Shown: positions 34,150 to 44,890 of the stretch, in pieces
Position numbering within the stretch: position 1 is the first letter of the stretch
Layout of the letters: every line of letters starts with the position of its first letter
Origin: Takakia lepidozioides
Taxonomy: Eukaryota > Streptophyta > Takakiopsida > Takakiales > Takakiaceae
Assembly: GCA_030704615.1 (NCBI GenBank)
Contig: CM060734.1
Coordinates: forward strand, 62,326,042 to 62,390,041
Reading direction: 5' to 3'
Length of the DNA stretch: 64,000 nucleotides
The notes under the pieces: model-generated
The model's database searches: none
What the model saw: the letters and a program-made list of their open reading frames with translations, nothing else
Told to the model about the DNA's origin: nothing
Program-made: the position numbers and the translations under genes

Positions 34150-34545
34150 AGAATCGGACCGAAAAAAATCACAAGCGGACGAAACACGGCCCAACAAACC
34201 CCGTAGTCCCAGGGGATGGAAAGCAATGCATTCGATGGGGAAATGGATGGTTGCCCATGCGAATGATTTTTGTTTGCTTTCAAACTTTGCCAGTGTGTTT
34301 GGTGCCCTGTCTTGCACGTCCCGGACGACCACGCCATCAATCCAAATTTGTTCCATGGCCCAACGGATGGTTGCCCGTCCACATGACTTCCGTTTGCTCT
34401 CAAACTTTGCCAGTATGTTCGACATGCCATAAGAAGCGTCCCAGTGTGATATCACATGAGACGAAATTCGTTCGACGGGCCAACGGATGGATAGCTATCG
34501 GACTAATACGGGGACAATTCAAATTCATTCAATGGGCCAACGTTA
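34150..34545. repeat. 120-bp tandem repeat before the Penelope-like ORF
   Basis: CAACGGATGG or its variant recurs at 34241, 34361 and 34481, exactly 120 bases apart, within diverged copies that also share CAAACTTTGCCAGT. There are about 2.5 to 3 copies. The repeat lies immediately upstream of the reverse transcriptase coding region and may be its leader. Confidence 0.75.
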
Positions 34546-34588
34546 ATGTATTCGTTCACTCGTTTCTCATCTGGCATCCACATGTATT

Positions 34589-36306
34589 TTGTTGCTCTTT
34601 ACTAGGAAGACTCCCTCCCAAGTGGAATGCAGGGTCACCAACACTGCTATCCGCAACTTTAGCAAGAGGGTTCTCTCCTATGCGGAGCGAAAACTCCTGG
34701 GCTTTGGTCTCAATTACATTCCTCGTCCTCTTCCCCCCTTCCCGATCTTCAATCATCACCGAATTCAACAATTTTGCTCGAAGCTTGAGGTTGCGAATGT
34801 TCTTCTCCGGCAAAGACAACGATGAGGTTCCTCTTTGGCGCGTTCCGAATCCATCATTCAATCCGTCAGTGGAATCTCAACCGCTCGAGGCCATCATTCG
34901 AGAAGGTAATGATCTTTTGTCTAGCCGTTTGGATCAAATCGCCCGCAATGCACGACCTTGTCTGCCGAGACACTTGAGACTTGCTCTCAAAAGATTGAGG
35001 TCGGATCCGGACCTTGTCATCAAACCGGCCAACAAAAATCTTGGTCTTTTGCTTATGGATAAGTCTTGGTACATGAAAGAGGCGATGCGGCAACTCTCAG
35101 ACACCGAAGTTTATCGTCCCGTGGATTCCGTACCGTGGGAAGAACTTTGGTCGAGGTTGGAAGTGTTAGCTTGCCATCCAATCTACAAGTTTGCGATCTC
35201 CACCAAAGAATGGAATTACATCTGCCAACGCCTTCGGTCGTCCATGGACTTTCGAGCGTGTGCTTTGTACTTCATTCCGAAGGTGCACATGTTTGTTGGA
35301 AGACCCATTTGTTCCTACAACAACTACATCTTCGAGCATGCCTCAATTTGGCTCCATTACCAACTCCTTTCGGTACTTCTCAAGGAACCCACTCATTTGG
35401 TTGATTCTCTCACGCTTCTTCGAGAGGTTTCCCAACTCGAGGTCCCCTCGCATGCTCTTCTTTTTACATTTGACGTGGAATCTCTGTATCCCAGCATCTT
35501 CACCGAGCTCCGCTTGTATGAGCTCGAATGTGCTATTGGAGGTAATTTCACCAAACACAAAAAAGACCTGATCATGACCCTCGCTGGATTAATCTTGAAA
35601 CACCATTACCTTGAGTTCAATGGTAGTTTTTGACACCAAATTCGCGGGACGGCGATGGGGAGCAACTTTACAGTTGTTTATGCTTGTTTGTTCTTTTGTC
35701 GGTTGGAGATGTACATGGAGTACGTGTGCCCATCGGAGCAAGAGCTGCTTTATCTTAAGCGCTATATCGACGACAGCTTTGGCATCTGGGTAGGCTCCAA
35801 AAAGAGCCTCCGGTCCTGGTTACGGAACTACGGTTCCATGTTTGATGGCATCAAAATCATGACCGCCATAAGCGCGACGTCCGCCGACATCTTGGATATC
35901 ACCTTCTTCAAAGAAGACGACTTCATCCAAACTCGATGGCTCTCTAGTAGATGTCATCAAAAAGCCCAGAACAAGTATCAATACTTGCCTTGGTCCTTGT
36001 GGCATCCACATCACCAAAAGAAAGCTTTCGTCATCGGCGAGCTCCAACGGTACGTCATACGAGAAAGCACCATCCAAGGGTTCAACCATTTGTGACTTTT
36101 GTATTACAAACGTCTTCAAGCCCGAGGTTATCCGGCGGCGTTCATCCGGAGTTGCTTCACCAAGATCTCCTACGACCTCAGATCCGCTCTACTCGACCAA
36201 CAGACGCAACGCGAAGTTGAGGGTAAACGGGCCCCCCTTGCTCTTAAGCTCGACTACTCTTCGTATACTCGAGCTTTAAATATAGCCCATAGGAATTACC
36301 AGGAAT
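34589..36306 (+). pseudogene. Penelope-like reverse transcriptase, broken
   Basis: Coding begins in one frame (IRNFSKRVLSYAERKLLGFG, NYIPRPLPP) and shifts near 34800 into the frame used to the end. In order: VIKPANKNLGLLLMDKSWY, ALYFIPKVH with GRPICSYNN, LFTFDVESLYPSI, IRGTAMGSNFTVVYACLFF, the catalytic YIDDSFGIW, LDITFFK, NKYQYLPWSLWHPHHQKKAF and GELQRYVIRES. This order fits Penelope-like elements. TGA codons at 35631 and 36093 interrupt the frame, both where a read-through restores homologous-looking sequence. No GIY-YIG endonuclease is seen after the reverse transcriptase. That would fit the endonuclease-lacking branch, but truncation is not excluded. Confidence 0.65.
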
Positions 36307-36309
36307 AAA

Positions 36310-36880
36310 TATCAGAAGTTATGAAGTAATCATGTTATCAAAAGTTACCATGATTTACCGTGATTTATCATGATCTACCATGATTTATCATTAGTTACCA
36401 AGTTACCGGGAGTCTATCAAATTACTGAGAGAACTTGCTCAAGAAGCTTCATTTGGAGGAAACTTCTCCATCAATATACCTCTTTTGTTTGAGGAAACTT
36501 ATCAATCAAGAAACCTTTGTTTAACCTTAGAAACTTCTCCATCAAGAAACCTTTGTTTAACCTTGGAAACTTCTCCATCAAGAAACCTCCATTGGGGAAG
36601 CTTCTTAGGAAACTTCCTAGTAGCCAGTATATATAGGAGGCGAGACTGAACACTCTTAAGTCTCACCAACACAAGTTCAAGCTACTCTTGTTTCCAGTCC
36701 TAGTAGTCCAGTCCAGCTTCCAATACTCTAGTCCAGTTTCCAGCATTCCAGTAATCAAGTCGAGTTCCAGTATCTTGTACTCTTGTCCATTATTATAAAG
36801 ATCATCTTGATTCATGTATATCCATCATGCATTCGGCCACGCCGACCTTAACTTCTTGTCCAGTCTTGTATCTCTAGTTT
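36310..36880. repeat. Repeat-rich stretch, possibly a solo LTR
   Basis: It contains a short tandem repeat around ATGATTTA(C/T)C (36340-36410), a ~37-bp tandem repeat with CTTCTCCATCAAGAAACC (36430-36600), a TATATATAGG box at 36627-36636 and a CCAGTC/TTCCAG-rich stretch to 36780. A TATA box followed by a leader-like region resembles an LTR, but no partner copy is in the window. Confidence 0.4.
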
Positions 36881-36889
36881 GATCCCTTG

Positions 36890-37187
36890 TTTGTGTTCAG
36901 TCATGTTCTCGTCCTCGATAGCAGCTATTTACTATGACTTACAAATTGAAGCAACGAAGGCCTGGAAAAAGCTATGTGCTATGTTGAGAGAAAACCACGA
37001 ATCGCAGGGCAACTACATTCTGCCTTCGCCAACACCTGGGCACATCAAGGAATCATCTGTTGCAGCTATTTCCAATATCACTGTGAATGTAACAAAAATC
37101 CTTCGTCCTGCTGGAGCAACATCGGTGCAACACTCCATCACTTCGCCGGAATTCGATAGGGACATCAACTGGAAACACGTCAAGTAG
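36890..37187 (+). pseudogene. Small unrecognised ORF
   Basis: A plus-strand open frame contains IYYDLQIEATKAWKKLCAML and PTPGHIKESSVAAISNITV and ends at TAG 37185-37187. No family was recognised. It directly precedes the first MULE-like copy and may be part of it. Confidence 0.3.
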
Positions 37188-38822
37188 GGTTTTGGTATTG
37201 TTGTCAAGTTTTTGATGTTTTCTGTCGCTCTCAATTGGTATGCGCGTGTTTGCTGCTTTTGCGCGTGTCCTCTGGTGCGGTACTGTTCCTGTAGATCGTT
37301 GTGCGTCATGAGCGGATCTTCGGAGTTGCGCTATTGTCATAGCTTCGGAATAGCTTGCAAACCCCTCCGGATGGTCCCTTCAACCACAGAAACCTTGTAT
37401 GGACTTCCGCAATTTCAAGTGGAGGCCATGGGCATCGCGTGAATACAGATGTAGCTAACATTCCTTGGACAAGGATCCAAGATTTTGTCGCAGGGGAGGA
37501 AGAAAAGCTAGAGGCACCCACTCATTTGAACAAAACTGTTCCTTAAAAGAAAAAACATGAGGATGACGACCTACTGGCCACTCCAAGGGCCAATAGTTGC
37601 TCCAAGGGCCAACAATTGCTCCCTGGTCATAAAGTCCGTGTTCTCCTTTGCGGTTTCTTTGCATTCTCTGCTATTGTGTTTTGTGAAAATGCTATGCTCT
37701 GTTGCTCCCAGTATTCCAGACCACCGACTTAGACGTTCTTACAATTGTTCAAGTTCCATTGCTCTTACATGGGCCTGAGGACAAGCGCACAAATGACATA
37801 CCTATAAGCATTCTTTGAAGAGAAGAAACGGACGAAGAGGGTGTGTGCTGGATCCTTCATGCCCTCTTACAACAACCATAAGGGGCCGAGACGGAAGAAG
37901 GTCATTCAGGGAGAGGATCAAGAGGGGTTGTCTCTGTCAGTTTAGGATAGGTCGTGTTATCTGGATCTTTCTCTTGCTGTCATTATATACTACAACAAGA
38001 ATCATGTGGACATATCTAACAAGGTGTGCCATGGCCACTTGACCTGGATTCAACTAATACCCATTTTCCACACGCACCTCATCTTAGGGATGAGGTAAAA
38101 ATGTGGATAATGGATAGCATACATGCTGGTCTGTCGCCTGCTGAAATAATGTCTCAACATGAGCAACAAGTATTTGAGAGCAAGCTAAATGGAGAGAAGT
38201 GGACCATGGTGTCGTGAAGAGGCGATTGTCCCAAACCCGAGAGAGAGGAGGGATGGACGTCGGCGGGATTGGCTGGTGCACATCCTTGTGCAGGCAGCCT
38301 CTTGACCCATTACTGGTACATTTCTAACCTCAAAGTTGAAGGCTTCATTTCGTAACACCCGAATGGAACACTTCATGCAAAATTATGTTTGGTTGGTTGG
38401 ACAGCGAAGGGGTGTCTGGCCAATCTTTCGGATAACGACATTACCGGTGAGCCCATGAGTCCGAATGATCCCCTACTTGATTCTTGTGCCCCCAGCTTGC
38501 CGGATGTCCATGTCATTGGGGATGAGCAACCCATCCATGAATCACATGATGTTTAATCAAGAGCATTGCTGATGAGATGAAAGCGTTGGAAGTGTGTGTT
38601 GCAGGTAACACAGCCCTTCAGAACCATCTGTTGAGTGAACTTTGCATGACGAGGGGAAAACTACAGCAATTGACTACGAGGATGGCAGCCGAACTTGTGC
38701 ACCAACACGTTCTAAAATGGTTTCAGCGTCTTCATGATGGATCAGGAATGAGTTTGAAGAGGAAGAAGGACTGGGTCGAACTGGCTATGTCTGGGAAATC
38801 ACGTGCGGCGTATTGGATGTAA
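37188..38822 (+). pseudogene. MULE-like element, copy 1, decayed
   Basis: The non-coding start (GGGTTTTGGTA, then CGTGCGTCATGAGCGGATCTT) and what follows are repeated at 40764. Peptides spread over frames include GPFNHRNLVWT, a DNA-binding-like patch (RGRDGRRSF...IKRGC), and HLRDEVKMWIMDSIHAGLSP (about 38075-38150), of the kind found before the transposase of FAR1/Mutator-like proteins. A further open frame (38577-38822, LLSELCMTRGKLQQLTTRM) may be its tail. The assignment to Mutator-like elements is by general resemblance. Confidence 0.4.
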
Positions 38823-39235
38823 GAGAGTCACTGCAATTCCGCCATCCTCCTGTATTTTGCGCACCCTTCGTAAATGGGGCGTCCGCGAAAGAAGCCAAAA
38901 ACTACTAGCCCTTATGCCCTCTTGCTCCCATTGGTACTTGTGGCTATAAATTCGATTATATGTTTTAGATTAGTTAGAGTGTTTCAGCTACTCAGACTAT
39001 TTCAGACTATTTGTTCGTTTTTGTTTCAGACTACTATTAATTTTTGCTGTTTGCGAAGTTATGTTTCAAACTGTTTCAGACTATTTAACCTTATCAAACT
39101 ATTCATCTTTCAATTCTGTTATGGAACAACAGTGTTCAATGGTACACAACATGGAAGAGAGAATGCAATAGTAAGCTTTGTTGTTATGTTCTAATTTCCT
39201 ATCTTGGACGACCTGCAAAAGCCGATCCCCCCTCC
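38823..39235. other. No gene recognised
   Basis: A short open frame from 38874 begins with GRPRKKPK, an AT-hook-like peptide, and then becomes Phe/Leu-rich. This is probably chance. Confidence 0.3.
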
Positions 39236-39620
39236 ATGCATTTCACCTCATTCCCAATCCCCTTCTCTGATCCCGGGCCTTATTCCAAATTGTGGACACC
39301 GATCCCTCATGTTCCCCTTGCAGATATTTCTAAACATGATCCCCTGATCCCCATGATCCCTTGGTCGCCTTATCCTAGATACTCCCTTGATCCCCTGATC
39401 CCCCTGAAGTTTGCAAACATTGTTCCCCCCTACAGATATTTCAAAACATGATCCTCTGATCCCCTTATTGCCTTGATCCCCTGATCCCATGCTCCCACAG
39501 ATCCTGCTTTGCTCCCCGTTATCCCCCTGATCCCCTTCCCATTCACTGCTCCCCCTAATCCCCCGATCCCCTGTCATGTACTGAGACCCCCGCTACCCCT
39601 GATCATGCACTGCTCCCCCA
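39236..39620. repeat. TGATCCCC short-motif repeat
   Basis: TGATCCCC or GATCCCCTGATCCCC recurs at irregular short spacing across the whole stretch. The same motif fills 40150-40740 and, inverted, 42650-42960. Confidence 0.7.
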
Positions 39621-40149
39621 TGGTGACTTGCCAAAAACAATAATAGCATATCCGTTATCAAAATGTCAATGTTTTGTGATTTGAATATGAAAAATATTCA
39701 TACAAATAGAAATATGGCAAATAAAATCAATAAATCATTGTTGAATTGAAATGAAATAGTCATGAAATTCTTATAGTTTAATCATCATTAAGACATACAA
39801 TATGTACAACTAAGAGTGAACCATCTTCTTCAACTAAGAGTGAAACTTATATGAAAGCCATAACACCGAAACTTAGTACATGTAGCAACTATCTAATTAT
39901 ATACACATGAACTTATATATATATATATATATAACTCCCATTGGTTGATCTATAAATTGTAGGTGTGCTGGGCCAGCCTTATAGGTGGCTCCTGGGCCTT
40001 TTCTATTACTACCACTAAGCAACTATTATTGGCCAACAAATCAAATTTAGATTTTGAGCAACTAAAATCATGCACTCAACCACTCAACCCCATAACTTGA
40101 GTTTAAAAAAATAAAATAAAAATTGTTCAAGTTTATACTTAATAAAATA
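39621..40149. other. AT-rich, no gene
   Basis: The DNA is AT-rich with an (AT)n run at about 39915-39933. No coding signal is seen. Confidence 0.5.
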
Positions 40150-40740
40150 GGTTTTTAAGCTGCCGTCCCTCTCATGCCCACGTGGCACCCATCGCCACAT
40201 TCCCCACGACCCTGTGATCTAGTGACCCCGGTCCCGCTGATCCCCTTGTGTGACTAATCCCCCAGATCCGAGGGATCTACACCGTCCCCCTCATGCCCAC
40301 GTGGCACCCATTTGCGATGATCCCCTGCGACCCTCGTGTCCCTGATCCCCCGACGCTCACTGATCCGCCGACCAATCCTTGTTGTCGCTAACTGCTCCCC
40401 CATGGGCCATAGCCCATCGATCCTTGCCGTCCCCTTGATACCCACGTGGCAGACCCCGCGACGATCCCCTCGTCCTGGTGTCCCTGTGTCCCCCGCTCAC
40501 GCTAGATCCCCTTCTCCGATCGATCCCCCAGCCCCGGGGATCTCCGCCTTCCCCCTCATACCCACGTGTCACCCCCTGCCAGGATCCACCAACCCTGTCC
40601 CCAGCCCCCGCAGTCTGACTATTTTCCCGCAACCTGCTGCTGATCCCCTGCCTGTTTGATCCCCTCTTTATTGGCTGTCCACTACAAGCATTCATCCAAC
40701 GGTCATAGAAGACTCCCGCTTGTTGGGTCTCCGAGATGGA
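40150..40740 (+). repeat. Left inverted-repeat arm, GATCCCC/CACGTGGCA-rich
   Basis: It contains repeated CCCACGTGGCACCC and CTGATCCCC. The reverse complement of 42650-43030 shares this pattern (GGGGATCAG, GCCACGTGGCGGCAG, GGGGACGG). The two flank MULE-like copy 2 and could be its long terminal inverted repeats. Confidence 0.5.
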
Positions 40741-40754
40741 CGGAGGGGATTGAT

Positions 40755-42010
40755 CCCAATGTAGGGTTTTGGTACTGTTGTCAAGTTTCCGCGTGTTTCC
40801 TATTGTTCTCAGGTCTGCGCGTGTTTTGCTGCTCTTGCGTGTGTCCTCTGGTGTTGTATTGTTCTTGCAGGTCGTCGTGCGTCATGAGCGGATCTTCAGA
40901 GTTGTGCACGTCATTCCTATTGTCACAGTTTCGGAACAACTTGTAAACCCCCCCTCGGATGGTCCCTTCAACCACAGGAACCTTGTATGGACTCCCGTCA
41001 TTTCAAGTGGAGGTGGACATCGCGTGAATACAGATGTAGCGGTCATTCCTTGGACAAGGATCTAGGATTTTGTTTGGAAGGATCTAGGATTTTGTTGCAG
41101 GGGAGGAAGAAAGGCCAAAGGCACCCACTTGCTCCCTTCTCATAGAGTCCTTGTTCTCCTTTGCGGTTTCTTTATGTTTTTTGCTATTCTGTTTTGTGAA
41201 AATGCTATGCTCTGTTGCTCCCAGTATTCCAGATCACCGACTTAGACGTTCTTACAATGTTCAGGTTCCATTGTTCTTATGGACCTGAGGACAAGCGCAC
41301 GGATGTCATACCTGTCAATAAGCATTCTTTGAAGAGAAGAAATGGACGAAGAGGGTGTGCTGGATCCTTCATCGCCTTCTTACAATAACCATAAGGGGCC
41401 AAGATGGAAGAAGGTCATTCAGGGAGAGTCCATCAAGAGGGGTTGTTTCTGTCATATTAGGATAGGACGATGTTATCTGGATTCTTCTCTTGCTGTTATT
41501 ACATACTACAACAAGAATCATGTTGACATTGGTATGTCATTGATTCGACAAAACCCCCCTGTTTCCTTTTGCCTTTGCTTATGGAGTTTACTATACGCAA
41601 CAACACTTGGTTCATACTCATCTGATGGTGTGCAAGGGTCACTGGAGTTTGATGGTCTTTGATAAAAACAAGTTTGTGCATCTCAACTCTCTTCCCAGCT
41701 TGTGTTCTCACAAGTGGGATGTGTTTGAGATGCCTCTGCGAATTTTCAGAGCATTCTTATACAAAGCTGAGCCCAACTCAGCTTTGTGGAAGAAAATTAT
41801 GGACTGGGAGTGGCTTACACCTGACGTTCCTATGCATGCAGGGGGGTGGGAGTGTGGGTATTTTGTGATGACATACGTAGAGAAGTATGTGGAAGAAGTC
41901 GGGCAAAAGCCCTCACAAAGGATTGGTTTACATGGGATTATGCTGTTTCAAAATAGGATTTTCTTGTAGGATGGATGTTGGATCATTGGGAGGAAGCACA
42001 CTTTGACCGT
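40755..42010 (+). pseudogene. MULE-like element, copy 2, with Ulp1/C48-type protease tail
   Basis: 40764-41530 is a diverged direct copy of 37188-38010 (KGPRWKKVIQGESIKRGCFC, YYNKNHVDIG). It is followed, in an open frame at 41607-41969, by a cysteine-protease-like C-terminus. GHWSLMVFD supplies the catalytic His, HLNS sits at the Asp/Asn position, and GGWECGYFVMTYVEKY supplies the catalytic Cys. Ulp1-like C48 domains are often carried by plant Mutator-like and related transposons. The N-terminal half of the protease and the transposase core are not seen, so the copy is incomplete. Confidence 0.5.
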
Positions 42011-42234
42011 AAGCTGTCAGGTGTCCATCCTGGAGAAGCCCAAGATATGCGGGTGGTATCTCCATTCCCATAAAAAAAAAAACCAAAAACTTAGCACGAC
42101 TGACATGCAGAATAGGATAGAATAGCAAACATGTACACTTTCCATAGCAGATGTAATTTGCCCATTATGGGAATGCAAATGGGTTGCCCCCTGACCTCTC
42201 TCTTTTATACCACTGTGAATTGTTATCATACATC

Positions 42235-42475
42235 TAGTTTTCAAAGTTCCAAAGGGGGGGTCTGTGTTTTCAAAGTTCTACAAGGGGATGAGTGTTTCCA
42301 AACCTCATTAGGGGGATCAATGTTTTTAAAGTTTTGCTGGGGAGGACAGTGTCTGCAAAATTCATATGGGGGATTGGTGTTGTCAAAGTTGTGTGGGGGG
42401 GTCAGTGTTTACAAACTTCATTAAGGGATCACTGCTTACAAATTTTACTAGGGGGATTAGTGTTTTGATGGAGGA
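42235..42475. repeat. G-rich ~38-bp tandem repeat
   Basis: The unit GGGGG(A/T)(T/C)(C/T)(A/T)GTGTTT-CAAAGTT recurs about six times (TCAAAGTTC, CAAAATTC, CAAAGTTG, CAAACTTC) with G runs of 4-7. The G runs could form quadruplexes. Confidence 0.65.
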
Positions 42476-42690
42476 GGGATTGGCTCGTTCAATGCCCAGA
42501 CCATTCAATGCTCGGACTTGATTCGCTCAAGGCCTAGACTTGAGTCGTTTCGTGCCCGGACTTGATCTGCTCAAGGCCGTTCAGTGCCTGGACTTGAGTC
42601 GTTGAAGGCTGTTGAGTGCCCAGCCTTGATCCGCTCAAGGCCCAGACTTGAGTTGTTCAGTGCCCGGACTTGAGCCGTTGGGGCTAGGGG
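42476..42690. repeat. CCCGGACTTGA tandem repeat
   Basis: GCTCAAGGCC, GACTTGAGTCGTT and CAGTGCCCGGACTTGA recur at about 40-50-bp spacing, giving four to five diverged units. Confidence 0.65.
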
Positions 42691-43130
42691 ATCAGTCAGA
42701 TAAGGGGATCAATGGGAGTGGGAGACATGGGGACATAGGGTCGCGGGGGGTCGTCTCGACGGGTGCCACGTGGGTGGCAGGGGGACGGCGCAGATCCCCG
42801 GAGCTGGGGGACCAGTCAGATAGGGGGATCAGCGGGAGTGGGGGACACGGCGGATATGTGTACCCGGGGATCGTCGCCACGTAGATCAGGAAGGGATGGC
42901 GGGGATGAAGGTGGGAAGGGGATCGGTTTGAAGGGGGCTCATCCCGGGCTCGTGGGAGTCAGCTGGGATCGGCGGATATGAGGCCACGTGGCGGCAGAGG
43001 GGACGGTGGGGATGTGGCGGAGGAGTGGTACTAGCAGGCGGGCGGGTGGGGCGGGAGGGGTCCGAGGAGGGGGGTGGGGGGGATTTGACATAGGGCGCTC
43101 CGCACGCCAGCGAGGCTGCCGGAGGGGAGG
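42650..43130 (-). repeat. Right inverted-repeat arm, GGGGATCA/CCACGTGG-rich
   Basis: This is the inverted counterpart of 40150-40740 by motif order. It ends in G-rich DNA (43020-43090). Confidence 0.5.
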
Positions 43131-43139
43131 TACCTCTCG

Positions 43140-44200
43140 GGCCGTACCTGTCAGTGATTAACGAACCAAACTACTCCCTATGGAGTACTTACGGAATAAC
43201 TTACTCAGAGATGAGTAATGCAGATCTTGCGAATTAATCGGTCCCACTATTGATGTGGCTTGATTTTAATGCGCACGCGTGATTTATTTTTTTCCCTCCA
43301 ATAATTCTAAATAAAACATTATCAGGGCTCCGTCCCTGTTTTCTGGAAAAGAAAAAGAAAAAGTATGTAGCTAGCCAAAATGTTGAGCGTATAGCAACCT
43401 TGGGGTAGGTAATGATTGTGAAAATGTTCTGTTGTGGTTCTTAATTATACATACTTGCCATGAGAATAGGAACAACTTGAGCAAATATTAGATTGTGAAA
43501 CGTTGTGGAGAGTTCCAAGGGCACTAACCACGGCCTATATGCGAAGACTTTACAAGACTCTAGTCAGACATAACCGTCACATAGGTTCGCTTTATAGAAT
43601 TAAACATGTGTGGAGGGTGACCAGGAGGATAATCTGCCCCATTAATCAAGATCCTTGTACAAAAACGAGAGATCTTCATTTCAACATTCAATAGAAGACG
43701 ATATAGAGTATAATAAGAGAGATTTTTTTATTACATGTTGTGTGTCTTTTTATACATGCTAGAAAGTTGGGTCTCTTGACACCACAATCAATTCTATTTT
43801 AGTAGTCACACCTATTCCCTATAGTTATGACCTTTCACTATTGAGTTATGACTCTTGAAATGTCCTTTCCTACATTAGATGAATGTACACTGGATGAATG
43901 TTGAGGTTGACTACTCAACAATCCTATGATGGGATCAAAAGACTTCTAATGGAGAGAGAAATTTTGCTGTTGAGAATTTGAGGGGCTTTGTTGGTCACTA
44001 GTCGGATTTGAACACTAAAATTTTCCAGATTGATGATTCTACATGCCACCCTATCATTTCTGTGGCAGGCTCGAAGCTCTGAAGTGTGAAGAGATTTGAT
44101 TCAGTGTTTTAAACAATCCAGGGAGCAGGAGGGAATCTGCAACCACAATGAAACTTGCTGCCTCACGTGACAGGAAGCTATACATGCCTTAATTACACCC
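43140..44200. other. No firm gene
   Basis: A short frame at 43506-43694 contains AYMRRLYKTLVRHNRHIGS, which faintly recalls an LYR-type motif. It has no ATG nearby or supporting exons. The rest is AT-rich non-coding DNA. Confidence 0.3.
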
Positions 44201-44207
44201 CACATGC

Positions 44208-44774
44208 ATGAGGTGTCTGTGGGAGCCTGAACTGACGAATAAATCATTTGCCTCCCCATCGACGCGTTCACCCCTCAAGCCATTCCACAATTTAATTGAA
44301 TTTAAATTGTTTTGTCTGGCTCTGAAGACAGACACAGCAGAGAGAAATGACAAGCATTGGGGCAGTGATATTAGCACACTCAGTCCCATGCTCAGAAGCA
44401 ATATAAATAAGGTTCCCATTGGTCTTCAATTGGGAAGAAATGCACCTTTGACAGAGACACAACAGGCATCCATTGCAGTGCTGGCCAAGCATGCTGCAGC
44501 TGGCGACCTATGCCTTCTTGCGTGGGAAGCGATTCAAATACTAGCCTTCTGGAAAGGGAGCCAATTGAGTGGAATATTGATCTTGAGAATGCCATAGATT
44601 GGAGACAAAAGAAGTATCGAGGGGTATGTGAACACGCTGGTAGTCCAATTCCAGATACGTGATCCACTTCTGGTTCATTTTCACAACGCACTGGATGGGT
44701 TTGATGACTTGCAAGCTCAGCATCAACTCTTCTTGTTTCACCTATTGAGAGAAGATGACTGCTGTGCAATGTGA
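44208..44774 (+). pseudogene. Unknown coding-like segment with frame changes
   Basis: The frame starting MRCLWEPELTNKSFA is open for 129 codons (GLQLGRNAPLTETQQASIAV). The neighbouring frames then look more coding-like: LEREPIEWNIDLENAIDW, then YVNTLVVQFQIRDPLLVHF with LQAQHQLFLFHLLREDD to TGA near 44774. Either introns or two frameshifts are present. No family was recognised. Confidence 0.35.
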
Positions 44775-44890
44775 GTTTAGAATGCGCATCCTTTTGAGGT
44801 AAGCCCAACACCCTGCTGGAAGAGAGATCTTGACCTACAAACATGCTTCAACGTGGATGGCATTTCATCGGGAAGTCGCCCTGATGCAAA

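Noticed and set aside
34038-34590. N-terminal extension of the 531-codon frame before the Penelope-like domain
   Set aside because: The first ~180 codons run through a 120-bp tandem repeat. The neighbouring frame from 34589 matches the reverse transcriptase N-terminus better, so the extension is chance.
39236-39577. Minus-strand Gly/Asp-rich ORF (GDQGI repeats)
   Set aside because: It is the translation of the GATCCCC short tandem repeat, so low-complexity.
42235-42475. G-quadruplex regulatory element
   Set aside because: G runs are present, but they are part of a simple tandem repeat with no gene nearby to regulate.
43506-43694. LYR-motif protein exon
   Set aside because: The likeness is limited to LYKTLVRH-type residues. 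There is no ATG, no clear splice sites and no further exons.
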